From NCBI RefSeq assembly GCF_014651375.1, contig NZ_BMWT01000003.1:62001-126000 (forward strand): a stretch of 64,000 nucleotides of DNA, in the 5' to 3' direction. The position numbers were made by a program, and so were the translations under genes. This document shows positions 9,534-19,223 of this stretch, piece after piece (position 1 is the stretch's first letter; every line of letters begins with the position of its first letter). The DNA is from Tateyamaria omphalii. Its GTDB lineage: Bacteria; Pseudomonadota; Alphaproteobacteria; Rhodobacterales; Rhodobacteraceae. The notes below the pieces were generated by a model. It worked only from the letters and a program-made list of their open reading frames with translations, did not search any database and was not told the origin of the DNA.

Positions 9534-10579
9534 TGAAAGACCTTCCGCCCACTGGACTGAGATACCCGTGGGCCGAACCGCCAGAGCACGGAACAGCCAT
9601 CGAAGTGGCCCCAGGTGTGCTTTGGATGCGGTTGCCTTTGCCGATGAAGCTGGATCACGTGAACGTCTACGCGCTGGACGATGGCGACACCTGGACGGTG
9701 ATCGACACGGGCTTTGCGTCGAAAAAGACCAAGGGCATCTGGCAAGCGCTCATGGACGGCCCGTTGGGCGGCAAGCCCATTGCGCGCGTGATCGTCACCC
9801 ACCATCACCCCGACCACGTTGGGTTGGCGGGATGGCTGCAATCCGATTTCGGGGCGGAACTCATCACGACACGCACTGCGTGGTTGTTTGCACGTATGCT
9901 GACCCTGGATGTGCAGGAAAAACCCACGCAAGAATCGCTCGACTTCTACCGCAGTGCGGGCATGGACAAGGCGATCTTTGATCAACGCGCCAGCGAACGC
10001 CCCTTCAATTTCGGGGACATCGTGGCGCCCATGCCGCTGGGCTATACGCGGATCAAGCAGGGCGACACGATCACAATGGGGGGCCGCACATGGGACATCC
10101 ACATTGGCAATGGGCACGCCCCCGAACATGCTACGTTCTGGAGCAGGGACGACAACCTTGTGCTGTCCGGCGACCAGATCCTGCCGTCGATCAGCCCTAA
10201 TATCGGTGTCTACGCCACCGAACCCATGGCAGACCCGATTGGTGACTGGCTTGAGGCGTGCGAACGGCTCAAACTGCTGGCGCGCGACGATCATTTGGTT
10301 CTGGGTGGGCATAAATTACCCTTTACAGGGCTGCCCACGCGGATGCGGCAGCTGATCGACAATCATCACGGTGCGCTTGCCCGGCTGATCGACTATATCG
10401 ACTCGCCCAAGGCGGCTTCGGAATGCTTTGCGCCGTTGTTCAAGCGCAAGATCGGCGAGGGTGAATATGGCCTCGCGCTGGTTGAAGCTGTCGCGCATCT
10501 GTCGCACCTTTACCAGGAGGGGCGGGCAAGCCGCACCCGACGGGAGGATGGCGCGTGGGTGTACCAGCGCGCCGAGTGA
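9533..10579 (+). CDS. MBL-fold metallo-hydrolase
   Basis: Metallo-beta-lactamase-fold protein of 348 residues. The zinc motif VTHHHPDHVG is near residue 86, and GNGHAPEHATFW and VLSGDQILPSISPN supply later ligands. The C-terminal 80 residues look like the winged-helix extension found in glyoxalase-II-like and thioesterase-like MBL proteins. Its start overlaps the stop of the acyl-CoA dehydrogenase by one base, so the two are translationally coupled; a thioesterase-type role on CoA or glutathione esters would fit, but is inference. Confidence 0.88.
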   Translation: MKDLPPTGLRYPWAEPPEHGTAIEVAPGVLWMRLPLPMKLDHVNVYALDDGDTWTVIDTGFASKKTKGIWQALMDGPLGGKPIARVIVTHHHPDHVGLAGWLQSDFGAELITTRTAWLFARMLTLDVQEKPTQESLDFYRSAGMDKAIFDQRASERPFNFGDIVAPMPLGYTRIKQGDTITMGGRTWDIHIGNGHAPEHATFWSRDDNLVLSGDQILPSISPNIGVYATEPMADPIGDWLEACERLKLLARDDHLVLGGHKLPFTGLPTRMRQLIDNHHGALARLIDYIDSPKAASECFAPLFKRKIGEGEYGLALVEAVAHLSHLYQEGRASRTRREDGAWVYQRAE

Positions 10580-10591
10580 CAGGAGCAGGTC

Positions 10592-11050
10592 ATGACTGAA
10601 GAGATCAAAACGGCAGCCGAGGCAGTGGAGGCCGAAGCATTGCCGCGCGCGCACGAAGTGCACTGCGACCCCGATGCACGCAATGCAGCAGACCAGCCGG
10701 TGCCCAAGGGCGTCAGCAAAACACCGACCGAGCAGAAAAGCCCGGCTCAATGGGCCTATGAACGCATCATCATGTATCTCAAGAATTTCGAGGAAAGCCT
10801 CGATAACGAACACGAGGTGGCCATGGGCTTTACCGGTGGCGATGCCGGTGTGCTGCGAATCGAGGGGATGGGATATTTCCCGCCTGATGTTGTCACATTC
10901 TACGGGTCGGACCCGACCGGGTCGAAAACGCAGCTGATCCAGCATGTCAGCCAATTGAATGTCATGTTGCGGGCGCTGCCGAAGGCCGTGGAACAGGCGG
11001 AACCGAACCGGATCGGTTTTCGGTTGGCTCAGGACCTCGAAGAGGAATAG
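10592..11050 (+). CDS. Conserved protein, probably DUF6173 family
   Basis: Small soluble protein of 152 residues with an acidic, disordered-looking N-terminus (about 45 residues) and a compact C-terminal domain containing GFTGGDAGVLRIEGMGY and LIQHVSQLNVMLRALPK. I place it with moderate confidence in a Rhodobacterales family of unknown function. It starts 12 bases after the MBL gene, preceded by CAGGAGCAGGTC, and is probably the third gene of that operon. No enzymatic motif is visible. Confidence 0.7.
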   Translation: MTEEIKTAAEAVEAEALPRAHEVHCDPDARNAADQPVPKGVSKTPTEQKSPAQWAYERIIMYLKNFEESLDNEHEVAMGFTGGDAGVLRIEGMGYFPPDVVTFYGSDPTGSKTQLIQHVSQLNVMLRALPKAVEQAEPNRIGFRLAQDLEEE

Positions 11051-11131
11051 AACCGTGCCGCAAAGACGCAGTGACACGACACAGCGGATGCGCTAAAGCG
11101 CAGCGCAGCTATTTGGACAAGGGAACCGGAT

Positions 11132-11266
11132 ATGGCAGAGCATAAAGCGGGCGAGATGGACATTGAGGTCCAGGAGAAAACCTTTGAAGGGTTCATGTCG
11201 TGGGTCACATGGTCGGTGATCGTGATCCTCGTCCTGCTGATCGGTATGGCGATCTTCATTTCATAA
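11132..11266 (+). CDS. aa3-type cytochrome c oxidase subunit IV
   Basis: A 44-residue protein encoded between the DUF6173 gene and the lipoprotein gene. It has a short polar N-terminus (MAEHKAGEMDIEVQEKTFEG) and one C-terminal transmembrane helix (about residues 23-43). This matches the bacterial aa3-type oxidase subunit IV family (COX4_pro_2), an accessory subunit of the proton-pumping terminal oxidase. GGGAACCGG lies just before the ATG. The gene is separated from the catalytic oxidase genes, none of which are in this window. Confidence 0.85.
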   Translation: MAEHKAGEMDIEVQEKTFEGFMSWVTWSVIVILVLLIGMAIFIS

Positions 11267-11305
11267 AGCCTTTTGCAGTTTGACGATGGATTGGGGAGGA
11301 CGGGT

Positions 11306-11911
11306 ATGCGCTTGATTGCAGCCCTCGCGGTATGTGGCATGCTTGCCGGATGTGCGCCGCCTCCCACTGTGTCTTACGCGTCAAATGAACGTGTGGCCTC
11401 CGTCGCCTATCGCGAACCGGGACCGGCCACCATCACGGTGCTGACCATGGTCAGCAATCGCGACGGGTCGGGTGGCCATTCGGCCCTGATGATCAACGGC
11501 AGCCAGCGCGTGATCTTTGACCCTGCGGGATCCTTCGTGAATGAACGTGTTCCGGAACAGGAGGACGTGCTTTATGGCGTGTCGCCTGCCGTTCTGGCAG
11601 GATACAAGAGTGCACACGCGCGCAGCACCTACCACGTTGTCAGTCAAACCGTGGAAGTGACACCTGAACAGGCTGAGATTGCATTGCGGCTGGCCCAGCA
11701 GAACGGGGCGGTGGCCCGCGCTTTTTGCACTAATGCCAACACGACCCTTCTGCGCCAGGTGCCGGGCTTTGAAGACATTCGTACAACCTTCTTTCCGACC
11801 AACCTGATGGAACAGATGGCGGCGCGCGTCGGCGTGATGGAAGAGAAATACTACGAAGACGATGAAGGTACGATTGTCGACGGCATCGAAAACCTTGTTA
11901 TTGCCGAGTGA
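11306..11911 (+). CDS. Conserved lipoprotein of unknown function
   Basis: The start at 11306 follows a strong GGGGAGGA ribosome binding site. The product is about 201 residues with a lipoprotein signal peptide ending in the lipobox LAGC (cysteine near residue 15). The mature part contains NRDGSGGHSALMINGSQRVIFDPAGSF, reminiscent of proteins with an NlpC-like or DUF4105-like HSALMI motif, and a conserved-looking CTNANTTLLRQVPGF stretch. A histidine and a cysteine in these two motifs could form a papain-like pair, which is speculative. I do not recognise a named family. Confidence 0.75.
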   Translation: MRLIAALAVCGMLAGCAPPPTVSYASNERVASVAYREPGPATITVLTMVSNRDGSGGHSALMINGSQRVIFDPAGSFVNERVPEQEDVLYGVSPAVLAGYKSAHARSTYHVVSQTVEVTPEQAEIALRLAQQNGAVARAFCTNANTTLLRQVPGFEDIRTTFFPTNLMEQMAARVGVMEEKYYEDDEGTIVDGIENLVIAE

Positions 11912-11962
11912 CGGGGTCGGACGCTCTTTGACTATGTCAAAGTCGCCCCGCCCACCGTCCCG

Positions 11963-12283
11963 TCAGAGCACGTAGATCAACAGGAACAGTGCAGCGGCCC
12001 CTGCACCGATGGCGGCAAACACGTTCCGGGTCCACATCCCCACAACGAGTGTCACAATGGCGGCCCCGACACGGGTGATGTCCGTGCTGCCCCCTTCTCC
12101 GGAATAGACCACCAAGGGCGCAACGAGCGCGGGCAGGATGGCAACCGCTGTATAGCGCAAGTGACGCAGCAACCATTCGGGCAGGGGCCGGTCCCCGACA
12201 AACCCCAGAAAGGTAAAGCGCAACAGGAAACTACCGATGCCAAGGCTGATGATCACGGTCCATAAGGTCGCAGTGTCTGTCAT
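11963..12283 (-). CDS. azlD: AzlD family branched-chain amino acid exporter subunit
   Basis: Small membrane protein of 106 residues with about four hydrophobic segments, including LWTVIISLGIGSFLLRFTFL and YTAVAILPALVAPLVVY. It pairs with AzlC; AzlCD exports branched-chain amino acids or their analogues. Its ATG overlaps the TGA of the upstream azlC gene by 4 bases. This supports coupled translation. Confidence 0.87.
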   Translation of the reverse strand: MTDTATLWTVIISLGIGSFLLRFTFLGFVGDRPLPEWLLRHLRYTAVAILPALVAPLVVYSGEGGSTDITRVGAAIVTLVVGMWTRNVFAAIGAGAAALFLLIYVL

Positions 12284-12990
12284 GGTGCCCGTCCCTTTAG
12301 CCAAAGCTCGGCCTGTGCGCCCGCCATCATTCCTGCCGCTCCGGCGATGATCAGCCCGAGCGAATAGGGAACGGCTACCGCCAGCAGCCCGACAATCACC
12401 GACACTGTCGCCGCGATCAGATGGGGCAAGGTCCGCACCATGGGGGCAACCATGGACAGGAACGCGATCGGCAGGGCAAAGTCGAGGGGCAGATCGGCAG
12501 GCAATTGTGTACCCAGGGCCGCACCGAGATAGCTCATCCCGAACCAGAAGATCATGACGAGCAGGCAGGTGCCAAAATAGTAGGCCATACGCTGCGGTAC
12601 GGTCAGTTCTGGTGTGGCCTCGAACTTGGCATGGCTCAGGGCATAGCTTTGATCGACCAGCAGATAGGCGGCGAACACGCGCTGCCACAGCGGGGCGCGG
12701 CCCAGATAGGGGGTCAGGGCCGCCGAATACATTGCCACGCGCAGGTTCACGGCCAGCGCTGAAAGGATGGCCACGACTGTCGGCGCATCGTTTTCCATTA
12801 CCTGCAACGCGGTGAACTGCGCGGCCCCTGCAATGACCGCCAGCGAAAAGGTCATCACTTCGAACACGTTCAGCCCGGCTTCGGTTGCAAGCACGCCGAA
12901 CAGCATGGCAAACGGGCCAGCCACGAAAATAAACGGTGCGCCGTCGCGCACACCCGCCCAAAAAGCGGATTTGGTGGTGGTGATGGGCAT
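12280..12990 (-). CDS. azlC: AzlC family branched-chain amino acid exporter permease
   Basis: Polytopic inner-membrane protein of 236 residues with about 6-7 hydrophobic helices. The family region FWAGVRDGAPFIFVAGPFAM and the stretch AGAAQFTALQVM are typical of AzlC/YgaZ proteins. It forms a two-subunit exporter with the overlapping azlD. It is divergent from fdhD, with only 48 bases between the two start codons, so the promoters must be very close or overlapping. Confidence 0.9.
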   Translation of the reverse strand: MPITTTKSAFWAGVRDGAPFIFVAGPFAMLFGVLATEAGLNVFEVMTFSLAVIAGAAQFTALQVMENDAPTVVAILSALAVNLRVAMYSAALTPYLGRAPLWQRVFAAYLLVDQSYALSHAKFEATPELTVPQRMAYYFGTCLLVMIFWFGMSYLGAALGTQLPADLPLDFALPIAFLSMVAPMVRTLPHLIAATVSVIVGLLAVAVPYSLGLIIAGAAGMMAGAQAELWLKGRAP

Positions 12991-13038
12991 GAGGGGGCCT
13001 TAGACTATTCGCCAAGACTTACGAACAACCAAGGGGGG

Positions 13039-13926
13039 ATGCAATTGGCACGTGACAGCGATCAAAGCGGATACCTGATTGCACCCGATCCATCGGCGCA
13101 CCGACTGACGCGCGCCGTAACGGGGTTCGACCACACCGGGGCCGAAACAGAAATCTCGGTGGTCGAGGAACGACCTCTGACCATCTATCTGAACGGGCAG
13201 GAAATTGTCACTGCGATGACCATCGGTGACTACCCCGATTACCTGGCGCTTGGTTTCCTGCGGAACCAGCGGATGCTGACCGATGCGGACACCGTGACGC
13301 GGGTGGACTATGACGAGGAACTGGAGACGGTTGTTGTTCGCACCGAAAACCCCACCAACCACGAAGACAAGCTTAAGAAAAAGACACGCACCAGTGGCTG
13401 CGCTGTGGGCACCGTGTTTGGCGACATGATGGAGGGGCTGGAGGATGTCACGCTGCCACAGGCGCAGGTCCGCACCTCATGGCTCTATGCCCTCAGCGCC
13501 GCGATCAACCGTACCCCCTCGCTCTACCTCGAAGCGGGAGCGATCCATGGCACCGTGCTGTGTCATCAGGATCAGCCATTGGTCTACATGGAAGACGTGG
13601 GCCGTCATAACGCGGTCGACAAGGTGGCGGGTTGGATGCTGCAAACCCGCGCCGATCCAGCGGACAAAATCCTCTACACCACCGGTCGCCTCACCTCTGA
13701 AATGGTGATCAAGACGGCGCTCATGGGCATCCCCGTTCTTGCCTCCCGCTCGGGCTTCACAGCCTGGGGGGTAGAGATCGCGCGCGAAGTGGGTCTGACA
13801 CTGATCGGACGGATGCGGGGACAGCGCTTTGTCTGCCTGAGCGGAGAAGAGCGCCTGATCCGCGATACCGACCCGGCCAGCGTCAGGGATGAACCCAAGG
13901 GCGCAGGTCGCAAGGGGGCCGCGTGA
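13039..13926 (+). CDS. fdhD: Formate dehydrogenase accessory sulfurtransferase FdhD
   Basis: FdhD moves sulfur from a cysteine desulfurase to the bis-MGD molybdenum cofactor of formate dehydrogenase before insertion. The product is 295 residues. The cysteine loop reads RTSGCAVGT; it has one cysteine instead of the C-x-x-C of E. coli FdhD. The C-terminal GRLTSEMVIK and GIPVLASRSGFTAWGVEIA are strongly conserved in this family. It is the first gene of the molybdenum cofactor operon and overlaps the next gene by 4 bases (GTGA). No formate dehydrogenase structural genes lie in the window. Confidence 0.92.
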   Translation: MQLARDSDQSGYLIAPDPSAHRLTRAVTGFDHTGAETEISVVEERPLTIYLNGQEIVTAMTIGDYPDYLALGFLRNQRMLTDADTVTRVDYDEELETVVVRTENPTNHEDKLKKKTRTSGCAVGTVFGDMMEGLEDVTLPQAQVRTSWLYALSAAINRTPSLYLEAGAIHGTVLCHQDQPLVYMEDVGRHNAVDKVAGWMLQTRADPADKILYTTGRLTSEMVIKTALMGIPVLASRSGFTAWGVEIAREVGLTLIGRMRGQRFVCLSGEERLIRDTDPASVRDEPKGAGRKGAA

Positions 13927-14456
13927 CGGATACTCTCACCCTGAACTACACGGTCGATGACGCCACGGCCCGTGACATGGTTGACCGAATGATGCCAGCC
14001 CCTGCTGCCATGCAACGGCTCAGCAAAGCAGCGTCCATATCGCTGTCGGCCATCGCGATGATTGTCGGCATGCTCACCGGTTTCGCGATCTCGTTCTACG
14101 CCGGGTTGGGCGAAACCGCTTTTGCTATCCTGCCCATCGGTCTTGGCATAGGGTGCGTTGTGGCCTGCTATGTCTGGGTGCGCCGGGTCAACAAGCAGAT
14201 GCGCCAATCACAAATGGACCTGATGCGCCCGGGCTCTCCTGTCAGCTACACTTTCGACAACTCTGGCTTCCACCTCACAACATGGTGCCAGAACTGGCAG
14301 ACCAGTTGGGCAGGGGTGACGGACGTCAAGACCTCGGACAAGGGACTGGTGATCATGTGTGGCCTTGTCGGGTTCCTCATCCCTCGCGCTGGGTTGGGCG
14401 ACCATCCGGATGAGGCCAGCACACAGATCATAGACCTATGGACACAGCACAAATGA
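13923..14456 (+). CDS. YcxB-like membrane protein
   Basis: Protein of 177 residues starting at a GTG that overlaps the fdhD stop. Two hydrophobic helices lie near residues 40-62 and 66-86. They are followed by a soluble C-terminal domain with SYTFDNSGFHLTTWCQNWQT and the ending GDHPDEASTQIIDLWTQ, matching the YcxB-like C-terminal domain. Its function is unknown. Its place between fdhD and mobA is conserved-looking but may only reflect operon packing. Confidence 0.75.
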   Translation: MTDTLTLNYTVDDATARDMVDRMMPAPAAMQRLSKAASISLSAIAMIVGMLTGFAISFYAGLGETAFAILPIGLGIGCVVACYVWVRRVNKQMRQSQMDLMRPGSPVSYTFDNSGFHLTTWCQNWQTSWAGVTDVKTSDKGLVIMCGLVGFLIPRAGLGDHPDEASTQIIDLWTQHK

Positions 14457-15055
14457 CCCCACCCCTCGGCGTAATTCTCGCGGGTGGGTTGGCCACGCGT
14501 ATGGGCGGGGGCGACAAGGGGCTGTTGCAGGCAGGCGGCAAACGCCTGATCGACCACGTGATCGACCGGCTCAGTCCCCAAGTGGCGGGCCTCGCACTCA
14601 ACGCAAACGGCGACCCGGCCCGCTTTGCCGATCTGAACCTGCCCGTAGTCCCCGACAGCATCGAAGGCTTCGCAGGCCCCCTCGCGGGCGTCCTCGCAGG
14701 TCTCGATTGGGCGGCAGAGCAGGGGGCCGACACCATCGTGACCGCCGCCGCCGATACACCGTTCTTTCCCTGTGATCTCGTCCCGCGCCTGCAACTGGCC
14801 TCCGAAGGGATGCAGCACCCTCTGGCGCTTGCCGCCACCCCTGATCCCAAGCGGGGGCAGGCGCGGCACCCTACCTTTGGCCTCTGGCCCGTCGCCTTGC
14901 GCGATGACCTGCGCGCGGCCCTTCAGGACGGGTTGCGCAAGGTGGTCCTGTGGACCGACAAACATGATGGCCGTACCGCCCTTTTCCCGGACGAGGCGGC
15001 ATTCTTTAACGTGAACACGCCCGAAGACCTCGTGCGCGCAAAGGACATGGCATGA
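14438..15055 (+). CDS. mobA: Molybdenum cofactor guanylyltransferase MobA
   Basis: Transfers GMP from GTP to molybdopterin to make the MGD cofactor in the cytoplasm. The nucleotide-binding signature LAGGLATRMGGGDKGLL is near the N-terminus, and PVVPDSIEGFAGPLAGVLAG follows. The length of about 205 residues is typical. Two starts are possible: ATG at 14438, inside the end of the YcxB-like gene, or ATG at 14453, which makes an ATGA overlap with the stop. It overlaps mobB by 4 bases. Confidence 0.94.
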   Translation: MDTAQMTPPLGVILAGGLATRMGGGDKGLLQAGGKRLIDHVIDRLSPQVAGLALNANGDPARFADLNLPVVPDSIEGFAGPLAGVLAGLDWAAEQGADTIVTAAADTPFFPCDLVPRLQLASEGMQHPLALAATPDPKRGQARHPTFGLWPVALRDDLRAALQDGLRKVVLWTDKHDGRTALFPDEAAFFNVNTPEDLVRAKDMA

Positions 15056-15543
15056 AAATCTACGGCGTCGTTGGCTGGAAGAATGCGGGCAAGACTGGCC
15101 TCATGGAACGTCTCGTGACCGAGATCACAGGGCGCGGTCACTCTGTCTCAACCGTCAAGCACGCACACCATACCTTCGACGTGGACCATCCGGGCAAGGA
15201 CAGCCACCGCCACCGGGTTGCCGGCGCGTCCGAGGTGCTGCTGTCCTCCCGCAACCGGGTCGCCTTGATGCAGGAGTTGCGGGATCAGGACGAACCGACG
15301 CTTGGCCAACTGCTGACCCGGCTCAGCCCGGTCGATCTGGTGCTGGTCGAAGGCTACAAGCGCGATGCCCATCCCAAGGTCGAGGCGCACAGGGCCGAGA
15401 CGGGCAACCCGCTGATTGCCCCCGGCGATCCCACCATTCGAGCCGTCGCCAGCGATACGGCCCTGACCATGGACCGCCCGGTCTTTGACTTGAACGACAC
15501 CAATTCCATTGCCGACTTCATCCTGTCCGAGGTCGGTCTTTGA
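15052..15543 (+). CDS. mobB: Molybdopterin-guanine dinucleotide biosynthesis protein MobB
   Basis: P-loop GTP-binding protein of 163 residues that assists MobA in forming MGD. The Walker A motif is GWKNAGKTGLMERL near residue 8; STVKHAHHTFDVDHPGKDSHR and LVEGYKRDAHPKVE are characteristic of the family. ATGA overlap with mobA upstream and TTGA overlap with the next gene downstream indicate a translationally coupled operon. Confidence 0.94.
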   Translation: MKIYGVVGWKNAGKTGLMERLVTEITGRGHSVSTVKHAHHTFDVDHPGKDSHRHRVAGASEVLLSSRNRVALMQELRDQDEPTLGQLLTRLSPVDLVLVEGYKRDAHPKVEAHRAETGNPLIAPGDPTIRAVASDTALTMDRPVFDLNDTNSIADFILSEVGL

Positions 15544-16415
15544 CAGGGTTCGACACCATACTTGTCGCTGACTGGTCCGCAGGCAAAAGGCGCCCCGCGC
15601 GACCCAGCAAAGACTCCATCTGGCTCGGCATTGCCTGCAACGGCGTGGCCGACACACCCATCTACTGCCGGTCCCGGCAAGAGGCCGAAACCCGGATCAA
15701 CCAGATCATAGACGACGAAACTGCCGCGGGACGCCGGATGCTTCTGTCGTTCGACTTTCCTTTCGGATACCCGCGCGGCTTTGCCCGCCATATCACGGGT
15801 CAGGATGATCCTTTCGCGCTCTGGGACTGGATCAGCGCCCGCATCATCGATGCACCCGATGGCACAAACAATCGCTACGCCGTTGCCGAAGAGCTGAATG
15901 CCTTTTTCGACGGTCCCGGCCCATTCTGGGGAAAGCCAAACGACCGTGATTGGCCGGGCGTCCCCTATCGCAAGGCCGGTATTGCCTATGACACAGTGCC
16001 CGAACGCCGCAGCTGCGACTTGGCGGCCAAGGCGGCCTCCAGCTGCTTCCAACTGGCGTTCCCGCCCACGGTTGGCGGTCAAATCCTGATGGGCCTGCCC
16101 ACGCTCAACCGTCTGCGCGCCCGCACCGGTGTCGCTGTCTGGCCCCTCGAAGACTGGACCGATGCACCGGTCGTGTTGGCAGAAATCTGGCCCGGCCTCA
16201 TCGAACCGGCGGTCAAGGCCACGCAAACGGAGGATATCCGCGATGCCGTGCAGGTGCGCCTGCTGGCCACAGCTCTGTCGCGCCTGCCAGCGGCCACATT
16301 GCAGACTTGGATGGCCGACCTGCCGGATGTCGCGCGCGAAGAGGCGTGGATCCTCGGTGCAGGCCACAATGCAGAACTCGTTTCATATGCCGAGGACACA
16401 GATGCCGCCGCTTAA
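15540..16415 (+). CDS. Unassigned protein in the molybdenum cofactor operon
   Basis: Protein of 291 residues wedged between mobB and moeA. The only sensible start is the TTG at 15540, whose last two bases begin the mobB stop; no ATG follows for many codons. The N-terminus [12 protein letters not shown] and the later [14 protein letters not shown] suggest an RNase-H-like or DUF429-like fold with acidic residues at the strand ends, though I am unsure. No P-loop or cysteine motif is seen. The 14-base overlap with moeA and the operon position suggest a role in molybdenum cofactor or MGD handling. I do not recognise a characterised homologue. Confidence 0.75.
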   Translation: MTGFDTILVADWSAGKRRPARPSKDSIWLGIACNGVADTPIYCRSRQEAETRINQIIDDETAAGRRMLLSFDFPFGYPRGFARHITGQDDPFALWDWISARIIDAPDGTNNRYAVAEELNAFFDGPGPFWGKPNDRDWPGVPYRKAGIAYDTVPERRSCDLAAKAASSCFQLAFPPTVGGQILMGLPTLNRLRARTGVAVWPLEDWTDAPVVLAEIWPGLIEPAVKATQTEDIRDAVQVRLLATALSRLPAATLQTWMADLPDVAREEAWILGAGHNAELVSYAEDTDAAA

Positions 16416-17646
16416 AAACGACTGTTTCGCCCTGCCGCCCGGTGTCCACTGGACCCCGGTGGACGAGGCTTTGGCCGACCTGCGCACCCGCTTGTCCTGT
16501 GTTGTGGGGGACGAGGTTTTGCCCGTCGCAGACGCGCTTGATCGCATCCTCGCCACTGACATCAATGCCCCACGCGCCCATCCGCCGCTGCCAAACACGG
16601 CAGTAGATGGTTACGGGTTCCTTAACGGGCGCGGGGAGGGGGACCACCATATCCCGCTTGTCGCCCAACATATGCCAGCCGGTGCAACCCCCGACGCAAG
16701 TGTCCCCGCGGGGACAGCCATTCGTATCCTCACGGGCGCTGCCCTCCCTCCGGGTGTCGACACGGTTATTCTGCAAGAGGATGTGACGGTCGAAGACGGG
16801 ACCATTCACTTCACCGGGCCTATCAAGCAGGGGGCCAACACGCGCAAGGCAGGCGAGGATGTCGAGGCGGGCGATGTGGTCGCCCGGGCCGGGCGCAGTT
16901 TGACGCCTGCGGACCTTGCTCTGCTCTCTGCCGTGGGTGTAGCCGAGGTGTCCGTCCGTCGCCCGCTGCGGGTCGGTATCCTGTCCACCGGGGACGAATT
17001 GGTTCAACCGGGCGATGACGCCGGACCGGGTCAGATCTACGATGCGAACCGGCCCATGTTGCGTGGTCTGATTGCACGTCTCGGGCATGTGCCTGTCGAT
17101 TTGGGCCATGTGATCGATGATCGCGAGGCATTGCGCGCGCGTCTTGATCTGGGCGCAGAACAGGCGGATGTCATCTTCACCAGTGGTGGTGCGTCTGCGG
17201 GGGATGCGGATCATGTGTCGGCCTTGTTGAACGAGGCGGGGGCGATGGCGTTGTGGCGCGTGGCGATCAAACCCGGACGCCCTTTGGCCCTGGGAATGTG
17301 GCAGGGCAAACCCGTCTTTGGACTGCCGGGAAACCCGGTGGCCGCGATGGTCTGCACACTTGTGTTCGGCGCGCCTGCGCTGTCCCTGTTGGCGGGGGCG
17401 GATTGGAAAAATCCGCAGGGGTTCATGGTCCACGCCGGTTTTGCAAAGACCAAGAAGGCCGGACGGCGTGAGTTCCTGCGCGCCCGTATGCGCGAAGGTC
17501 AGGTCGAGGTGTTTGCCTCGGAAGGGTCAGGAAGAATCAGTGGGCTCAGCTGGGCCGAGGGGTTGGTCGAGTTGCCAGACGAGGCGATGTCGGTGGAGCA
17601 GGGCGACCTTGTGCGCTTTATCCCTTGGGCGGGGTTCGGCGCTTAG
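16402..17646 (+). CDS. moeA: Molybdopterin molybdotransferase MoeA
   Basis: Inserts molybdate into adenylylated molybdopterin. The product is 414 residues from the ATG at 16402; a frame open further upstream carries no MoeA-like sequence. Typical stretches are [54 protein letters not shown] and [12 protein letters not shown]. It is the last gene of the operon, ending tail-to-tail with the opposite-strand membrane protein gene, with a 4-base overlap. Confidence 0.95.
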   Translation: MPPLKNDCFALPPGVHWTPVDEALADLRTRLSCVVGDEVLPVADALDRILATDINAPRAHPPLPNTAVDGYGFLNGRGEGDHHIPLVAQHMPAGATPDASVPAGTAIRILTGAALPPGVDTVILQEDVTVEDGTIHFTGPIKQGANTRKAGEDVEAGDVVARAGRSLTPADLALLSAVGVAEVSVRRPLRVGILSTGDELVQPGDDAGPGQIYDANRPMLRGLIARLGHVPVDLGHVIDDREALRARLDLGAEQADVIFTSGGASAGDADHVSALLNEAGAMALWRVAIKPGRPLALGMWQGKPVFGLPGNPVAAMVCTLVFGAPALSLLAGADWKNPQGFMVHAGFAKTKKAGRREFLRARMREGQVEVFASEGSGRISGLSWAEGLVELPDEAMSVEQGDLVRFIPWAGFGA

Positions 17647-18656
17647 TCGAACGTGCCCGCAACGCGGCCCAACAACATGAAGGCGCGGGCAGTGCGGGTG
17701 TCACTGAGGGCCGAGATTTCGGCATCCGTGGCCGTCTCGGCAAAGGTGGACACCGTCTGGTCAAAGCGTCGCAGGAAGTGGTGCGCGGCATCGCGGAAGA
17801 TCGGGTCCTGTTTCATCCGTCCAGCTGACAGTGCCAGAGATGAACGATCCCTTACACCACCGAGCGGAGCCACAGCACGACCGCGTGCGCCTTGTGCAAA
17901 CTGGCGCCATACTTCGGGTCGGGCGCGGTCAGGGCGCAGGTCGTCCATATAGATGCCGTCCTGGCTGAGCAGGGTCAGGATGTCCTGTGCGGCCTGCACG
18001 AGTTTCGAGGTTTCGCGGTCGCGCATGGCTTTGCGCAGAGCGGCGAACCCTTCTTCGTCTTCTGCTGTTTCAGGAAAATTCAGGGCACGGATGAAGTCTT
18101 CGGTCGCAAGTGGCGGCGCGATGTCTTCGGCACTGGTGCCGAGTGCCAGAGTCGGTTGGTCGCCACCGGCGGGTTGCGGTTGCGCCGCGGGCTGTTGCGC
18201 CGGGGCCTGCTCGCGGCGGCTTTGGAAAGTGGCGAGCGCCGTTTCGGTTTTGCGGGTAGCGGCGGCGATCTCGTCCAGTTTGCGCGCGACGGAGGGCTCG
18301 TCGGCCACGTTGCGCCCCTGGTTCTGGGCGATGTAGGCCTGCCGGATCGCGTCGATGGCGGTCTGCAAACGCTGGCTTTCCTCGCGCATCACCTTGCTGG
18401 AGCGTGCCGCTGTCGCGGCCACCCAGATCATCGCAATGGGCATGAACACCGCAAGCATCGTGATCAGAAAGCGCAAGCCTTCGCCCGTCCCCGCGGGGTC
18501 ATCACCAGCCAGCAGGAAATAGGCCGCCGCCCCAACCAGCCAGATCGCGGTCAGGACCAGGGCAGCGATCTCGATCCCTGTAACACCCTCTGCGCTGGGT
18601 TTGTCGTAGATACCCAAGGGGGTCGGGCGCGCTTGTGGTTCGGGCTTTTCGGCCAT
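17643..18656 (-). CDS. Conserved two-helix membrane protein of unknown function
   Basis: Protein of 337 residues with two N-terminal transmembrane helices (about residues 28-49 and 62-84), a helical stretch (about 85-155) that may form a coiled coil, and a glutamine-, alanine- and proline-rich linker near 155-180. The C-terminal 150-residue domain looks alpha-helical. No catalytic motif is visible. The gene lies 4 bases downstream of greA on the same strand and probably shares its transcript. I do not recognise the family. Confidence 0.75.
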   Translation of the reverse strand: MAEKPEPQARPTPLGIYDKPSAEGVTGIEIAALVLTAIWLVGAAAYFLLAGDDPAGTGEGLRFLITMLAVFMPIAMIWVAATAARSSKVMREESQRLQTAIDAIRQAYIAQNQGRNVADEPSVARKLDEIAAATRKTETALATFQSRREQAPAQQPAAQPQPAGGDQPTLALGTSAEDIAPPLATEDFIRALNFPETAEDEEGFAALRKAMRDRETSKLVQAAQDILTLLSQDGIYMDDLRPDRARPEVWRQFAQGARGRAVAPLGGVRDRSSLALSAGRMKQDPIFRDAAHHFLRRFDQTVSTFAETATDAEISALSDTRTARAFMLLGRVAGTFD

Positions 18657-18660
18657 GGCC

Positions 18661-19131
18661 TCAGCTATAGACGATTTTCAGGACTTCATAGGACTTTTCG
18701 CCGCCAGGCGTGCGCACTTCGACGCTGTCGCCCTCTTCCTTGCCGATCAAGGCGCGGGCGATGGGCGATTTTATGTTCAAAAGGCCCTTTTCGATGTTGG
18801 CTTCGTACTCACCAACGATCTGATAGGTCTTTTCCTCGTCCGTATCCTCGTCCACCAGCGTCACGGTCGCGCCGAACTTGATGGCCCCCGACAGCTTGGT
18901 GGGATCAATCACTTCGGCCAGCGAGATGACACTCTCAAGCTCTTTGATCCGGCCTTCGATAAAGGACTGCTTTTCCTTGGCCGAATGGTATTCCGCGTTC
19001 TCGGACAGGTCACCATGTTCGCGCGCCTCGGCGATCGCCTTGATGATCGCAGGGCGTTCTTCGGTCTTGAGGTGCTTCAATTCCGTTTCCAGTGCGGTCG
19101 CACCGGCACGGGTCATTGGGATCTTTTCCAT
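18661..19131 (-). CDS. greA: Transcription elongation factor GreA
   Basis: Stimulates RNA cleavage by backtracked RNA polymerase. The product is 156 residues from the ATG at 19131, the normal length. The N-terminal coiled coil carries the acidic tip region in [19 protein letters not shown], which holds the catalytic acidic residues, and the C-terminal domain contains [22 protein letters not shown]. An upstream in-frame extension to 19266 is not GreA-like and was not used. Confidence 0.96.
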   Translation of the reverse strand: MEKIPMTRAGATALETELKHLKTEERPAIIKAIAEAREHGDLSENAEYHSAKEKQSFIEGRIKELESVISLAEVIDPTKLSGAIKFGATVTLVDEDTDEEKTYQIVGEYEANIEKGLLNIKSPIARALIGKEEGDSVEVRTPGGEKSYEVLKIVYS

Positions 19132-19223
19132 TGGCGTCGTCCTAATAACAGGCGGCGGCCCGCGATGGAGCCGCCGTTGTTTGCGATAGGAGATACCTGA
19201 CCCAATGGGGCGGGGGAATGCAA

